A DNA stretch of 64,000 nucleotides from Zhengitettix transpicula (Eukaryota; Arthropoda; Insecta; Orthoptera; Tetrigidae): assembly GCA_037074705.1 (NCBI GenBank), contig CM073593.1, forward strand, positions 102,261,738 through 102,325,737, read 5' to 3'. Positions 60,988-64,000 of the stretch are shown in pieces (the first letter of the stretch is position 1; each line of letters opens with the position of its first letter). The notes below the pieces were generated by a model. That model worked only from the letters and a program-made list of their open reading frames with translations, did no database searches and was not told the origin of the DNA. The position numbers and the translations under genes are program-made.

Positions 60988-61309
60988 TAAATGAGAAAAA
61001 AAAATCATCAACCAATTAAACAGGCATTTATTATAAAAAATTTAAAACATTATAATAAAAGATACACGGCGTTTCAGCGCTAATTTTTTGGGACTCTTCA
61101 GCTGCTTCGGCCGCAAAGTTTGTTCAAATCACACTTTAGAAATTTACGTTAAATATCACGTGATTTAATATACCAATTAATTGAATTTTACAACACCTGA
61201 AGATGTCCAAAAAAAACTGGGGGTGAAACGTCGTGTCTGCATTGTCACGTTTTAATTTTTTTTAATAATAAATTACTGACTAATAGGCTGACATTTTTTC
61301 ATTTATTTA
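60988..61309. repeat. 322-bp foldback element with two outward hammerhead-like motifs
   Basis: The left motif (minus strand, about 61105-61062) reads CTGAAGA (61101-61095), GTCCC, AAAAAATTAGCGCT, GAAACGCC, GTGTATC. The right motif (plus) reads ACAC, CTGAAGA (61197-61203), T, GTCC, AAAAAAAACTG, GGGGT, GAAACGTC, GTGT. In the right copy helix I pairs ACAC/GTGT over four bases and the predicted cut is after 61232; stem II needs two wobble pairs. The left has no extra base before stem II but its stem's 3' strand is lost. Outer arms match in mirror order (AATAATAAATTACTGAC, AATAGGCTGACATTTTTTCA versus AATCATCAACCAATTAAACA, GGCATTTATTATAAAAAATT). A ~95-base centre separates the motifs. Confidence 0.75.
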
Positions 61310-61992
61310 AAAATGTCAGGTAAATCTAAATGGCTGCACTACATTCCCTCCCCCCACCATCTTGTAAAGCCAGGTGCTTTCACCGTACAAGTAGCTAGAC
61401 TCTCCACAGTTCACAATTTTAAATCTCTCCCTCCTCCAGAGCGAATAGAGTGCGTGTGTCAAAGTATATCATTTGTAGCATTTTGCAGATTTTATCGCGG
61501 TTTTTGTGCGAAGCCAATCTGCTAATGTAGACAGAGGCAAGGTATTGGTGCGGTGGGGTGTGTGTGTGTGTGAGGGGGGGGGGACTTTTACTGCACGCCC
61601 GAGGGTTAGAAATAATAACAAGGAGCCTTTCTCTGTTATGAATTTCGGAATTCAGGTCATAAAAAAAAGGTGGATAGTGGTGAGGCGGGGGTTGGAAGGG
61701 AGGGAAACGAATATTCATATTTAAAGTGCAACGCAACGTGCTGACTCTCTACTTGCCGCCTTTCAACGGCAATTTTACGGTGAAAAAGTCCGATACACCG
61801 CGGCGGCGGTGTTGTGTATATTGTCCTTCGTTATTCACTCGACCGGAAACATAATATAAATATATTCTTCTGATCCGTGACAAAAAAAAAGACATGGAGA
61901 GAACCAAGGAATCCAGGGATAAAAATGAATTCATAGGATACAATTATCGAACGAAGGCTGTGTGATGTTCTCGGAATTCCAACCGAAATAAC
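61310..61992. other. Non-coding interval
   Basis: Mixed composition with a (TG)n/G-rich run (61558-61586). Opposing frames of 105 (minus) and 72 (plus) codons cross the low-complexity run and are not credible genes. Confidence 0.45.
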
Positions 61993-62038
61993 ACGACGAT
62001 GTTTCGATGGCGGTCACTGTGCCGTCATCTTCAAGTGG
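61993..62038 (-). ncRNA. Hammerhead-ribozyme-like motif with long stem
   Basis: The minus strand reads CCAC, TTGAAGA (62034-62028), TGACGG, CACAGTGA, CCGCCATC, GAAAC, ATC, GTC, GTG. The stem can reach seven pairs (GATG/CATC and CGG/CCG around one A-C mismatch). Helix III has a real 3-base loop here (C-ATC-G), unlike the other copies, and CAC/GTG gives helix I. The first core base is T instead of C, which weakens the C3-G8 pair. Compensating GC changes in the stem make chance unlikely. Confidence 0.45.
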
Positions 62039-62147
62039 AGAATATAATTTAATTTTGCATAGATCCCTCATGACAAGCAAACCTTCATGAATGTGGAAAA
62101 ATAACAAATTTTAAAATGTTTTTGCGTGTGTATTTTTTATCTTTATG

Positions 62148-62792
62148 TAAAATGTTAACAAAAACTTAAATTTTTTTTTTTTAAATATTATATTTATCAG
62201 CAATCAGATTACATTTTAATCTATAAGCTAATGTGGTAGCTTTGACATGTTATTTACATATCATACATTATGGCATGATGAGATCCCCTCCAGCGATCTT
62301 GCCTAGAGATGTGCTGGCCATTTTCTTTTCAGTCTTCTTGTTTCATCATTTTCTAGTAGTGGTTGTAATAATGGATTTGAATGTAATTTAAGCTTTACGT
62401 GGTGACTAACACTCTTTTTGACAGGCAGTTTCCATAACAGTTGGTATTTTTAAGTCATTGTGTATTTGTTCATTTGTTATGTACCCAGGGGGCGTTAACG
62501 ATGGCTCTTAATATTTTAGACTGGCATCTTTGGATTATTGCAGTATTTGACTTACTGGCACATCCCACATAATTCTATGCCGTAGGACCATATTGGTATA
62601 ATTATGGTTTTATATAGTAGAAGTTTATTTTCTAAGGAGAAGTGTGACTTGCGTCCTAGTAACCAGTACATTTCTTTTTGTTTAATATCCATTTGTTTTC
62701 TTTTCTTAATTATGTGGATTTTCCAATTGAGTTTTCTGTCGAGATGTAAACCCAAATATTTGACAGAGGGTTTAAAATGTTAATAAAAACTT
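62148..62792 (-). mobile_element. 5'-truncated jockey-type LINE with 20-bp TSD
   Basis: Flanking direct repeats TAAAATGTTAACAAAAACTT (62148-62167) and TAAAATGTTAATAAAAACTT (62773-62792) differ at one base of 20. Inside them, on the minus strand, lie the C-terminal part of a reverse-transcriptase ORF, a short 3' UTR and a poly-A tail (poly-T at 62171-62182). Length 605 bp against several kb for a full element: typical 5' truncation during target-primed reverse transcription. The near-identical duplication implies a fairly recent insertion. Confidence 0.93.
62552..62755 (-). pseudogene. Jockey-type reverse transcriptase, C-terminal fragment
   Basis: The frame reads (VKYL)GLHLDRKLNWKIHIIKK ... 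YWLLGRKSHFSLENKLLLYK then TIIIPIWSYGIELCGMCQ. This is the conserved thumb-region pattern of jockey-clade LINE ORF2: YLGLxLDxxLxWxxHI, LLGRxSxLSLxNKLLLYK, PIWxYGIxLWG. The usual LWG is LCG. After a stop, matching residues continue in shifted frames (SKILRAIVNAPW, LLENDETRRLKRKWPAHL) to about 62280, so the ORF carries at least one stop and frameshifts. The catalytic YxDD motif lies in the missing 5' part. Confidence 0.92.
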
Positions 62793-63329
62793 TGAAATAG
62801 ACAATCTACGGTTGCCGAAGAATGTTAATTCAGTACTGGGGAGAAAGGTGTACGTACGGCGTGGATCAATATCCGTTAGATAATAGCCCCAACGCATTTG
62901 CAATCCCCTGAAGTAATTACCTCTGACTAATTAATTGACCCTGAAGCCTGTCACTAACAAACGACAAGCAGCGAAATTGCAGAACTGTTAAGCTTTGAAA
63001 AACATTCCCCCGATACACTTCGGTGATTTTTTTTTTATGAATTGTACAAAGAGAGACTAAATATCGTTGTCGAATTGAACAATTTATTAACCGACATAGA
63101 ACTTTTTTTTTAAAAAAAATATATACATTTATACACTCATACACATACATAATACAGTGAAAAAAACATTCTGCATACGACTTTATAGGCAGAGAATCTG
63201 GTTCAAGAAAGGACTTCATGACAAATTTATCTACATAACTACCTATCACTTGTAAATTTATGTATTCCAATATACTGTATCAATAATCCGTTCCTAAACG
63301 AAACGAATAATAAATAACTCATTAGCTCT
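62793..63329. other. Non-coding interval
   Basis: Contains a 117-codon minus-strand frame (62917-63270), Cys/Tyr/Phe-rich and AT-driven, with no recognisable domain, and a T8A8 tract (63103-63119). Confidence 0.5.
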
Positions 63330-63620
63330 AAGTCAGATTAAATTAATGAAAGCAAACGATAAACACATAATTTCATAACGATTCGTCCTTTATTTCGGTT
63401 ACAAGCTGACAGTGAATCTTGAAAGTTTACTAAAATTTATTTATACAATATCATTTTACGGCAGATATTGATGAAATAACATGGCAATAAATCCAAATTA
63501 TTTATAATGATCCCAGTCGTAAATTACTCGAACGTGCCTATAAAGAACGAAACGTCGTGAAATTATATCAAGAACTTTATATTATTTTTGTCCTGAATTA
63601 TGCCAAATTAATTATCTATT
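63330..63620. repeat. Foldback element with divergent hammerhead-like pair
   Basis: The left motif (minus strand, 63412-63376) reads GTAACC, GAAATAAA, GGAC, GAATCGTTATG; the right (plus, 63525-63561) reads CTCGAACGTGCC, TATAAA, GAAC, GAAACGTC, GTGA. Flanks TAATTTCA and TGAAATTA mirror each other just outside. The right copy keeps GAAACGTC; both CTGAAGA strands are degraded. Motif spacing (about 115 bases) matches the 61-kb and 22.9-kb elements. Confidence 0.6.
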
Positions 63621-64000
63621 CACTGTAAAATTAAAAGAAAACATAATTGATTTCGTCCATAAAGTAAAAATAAATATTAATGATTCACTGCCATTGTACA
63701 TTAAAACGGGGTTAAAATTATTAAATAATTCTTAAGAAGACATGGGTTGATTTATTGTTTTTTAAAATAAAAATTTTAATTTATTTAATGTATTGATTAC
63801 TTAAACGTTTAGAAATTTCTCCTACATTACTATCAAAATTCTTCCTTAAATAAGTATAATAAAATATGGCTTCCAATATCACTTACATTTTTCTCTCTTT
63901 TTCTTGCTTACAGATCAAATAAAAAAATTAGCTGCTTCCAAAAATACGAGCAATTCTGCAGAATTAGATTTCACGACTGTCTCAACTTAATAAAAATTGC
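63621..64000. other. Non-coding end of window
   Basis: AT-rich. One frame near 63690 reads INDSLPLYIKTGLKLLNNS and recalls the LPLYIK of the LINE-like end at 14700, but it is too short to call. No other feature seen. Confidence 0.4.

Noticed and set aside
62917..63270. 117-codon minus-strand frame
   Set aside because: AT-driven Phe/Tyr/Ile/Lys composition including poly-Lys from a T/A tract; no family resemblance.
1..64000. CRISPR array, prophage, operon or bacterial gene cluster
   Set aside because: No regularly spaced direct repeats, no dense same-strand ORFs and no ribosome-binding sites; all signals are eukaryotic.

Overview
The window is eukaryotic, AT-rich, repeat-dense and almost gene-free. 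Jockey-type LINE, mariner and Tigger/pogo remnants, tRNA-derived SINEs and long (TA)n tracts all point to an invertebrate, most likely an arthropod such as an insect. No species can be named from sequence alone. There are no rRNA genes, no CRISPR array and no prokaryote-like operon. Nearly all open frames are chance frames or transposon debris. The best candidate for host coding sequence is one GC-rich exon-like block at 35691-35944, ending in a consensus splice donor.

Layout: 0-4.5 kb has a window-edge foldback arm, a (TA)n tract, a frameshifted Tigger-like transposase end (955-1310), two arms of foldback family B and one intact ~534-bp A-tailed retroposon (family FC) with an 11-bp target-site duplication (TSD). 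7-17.3 kb has four more FC insertions, one being three FC 3' ends in a row inside a single TSD, plus a LINE-like (ATT)n tail and a tRNA-SINE. 20-34 kb has a second SINE and a series of ~320-bp foldback elements. 35.7 kb holds the candidate exon. 38.7-39.7 kb holds a family B palindrome and a ~180-bp tandem repeat. 44.3-45.0 kb is an internally deleted mariner copy. 53.2-54.4 kb is a nested 0.6-kb foldback plus a tRNA-like sequence. 61-63.6 kb holds two further foldbacks, a hammerhead-like motif and a 5'-truncated jockey LINE with a 20-bp TSD.

The main signal is a recurring motif at about 20 places on both strands: CTGANGA, a 4-5 bp hairpin, GAAAC, then GTC/GTA/GTT, often with short complementary flanks. 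This is the layout of a type I hammerhead ribozyme, as known in Penelope-like elements and retrozymes. It usually sits as a divergent pair in the arms of foldback elements, each copy reading outward, with related outer ends (GCCAATA-GTCAG-like). Most copies have one extra base between CTGAAGA and the stem, so cleavage activity is unproven. Together they suggest a non-autonomous foldback family, with subfamilies, that has seeded much of this window.
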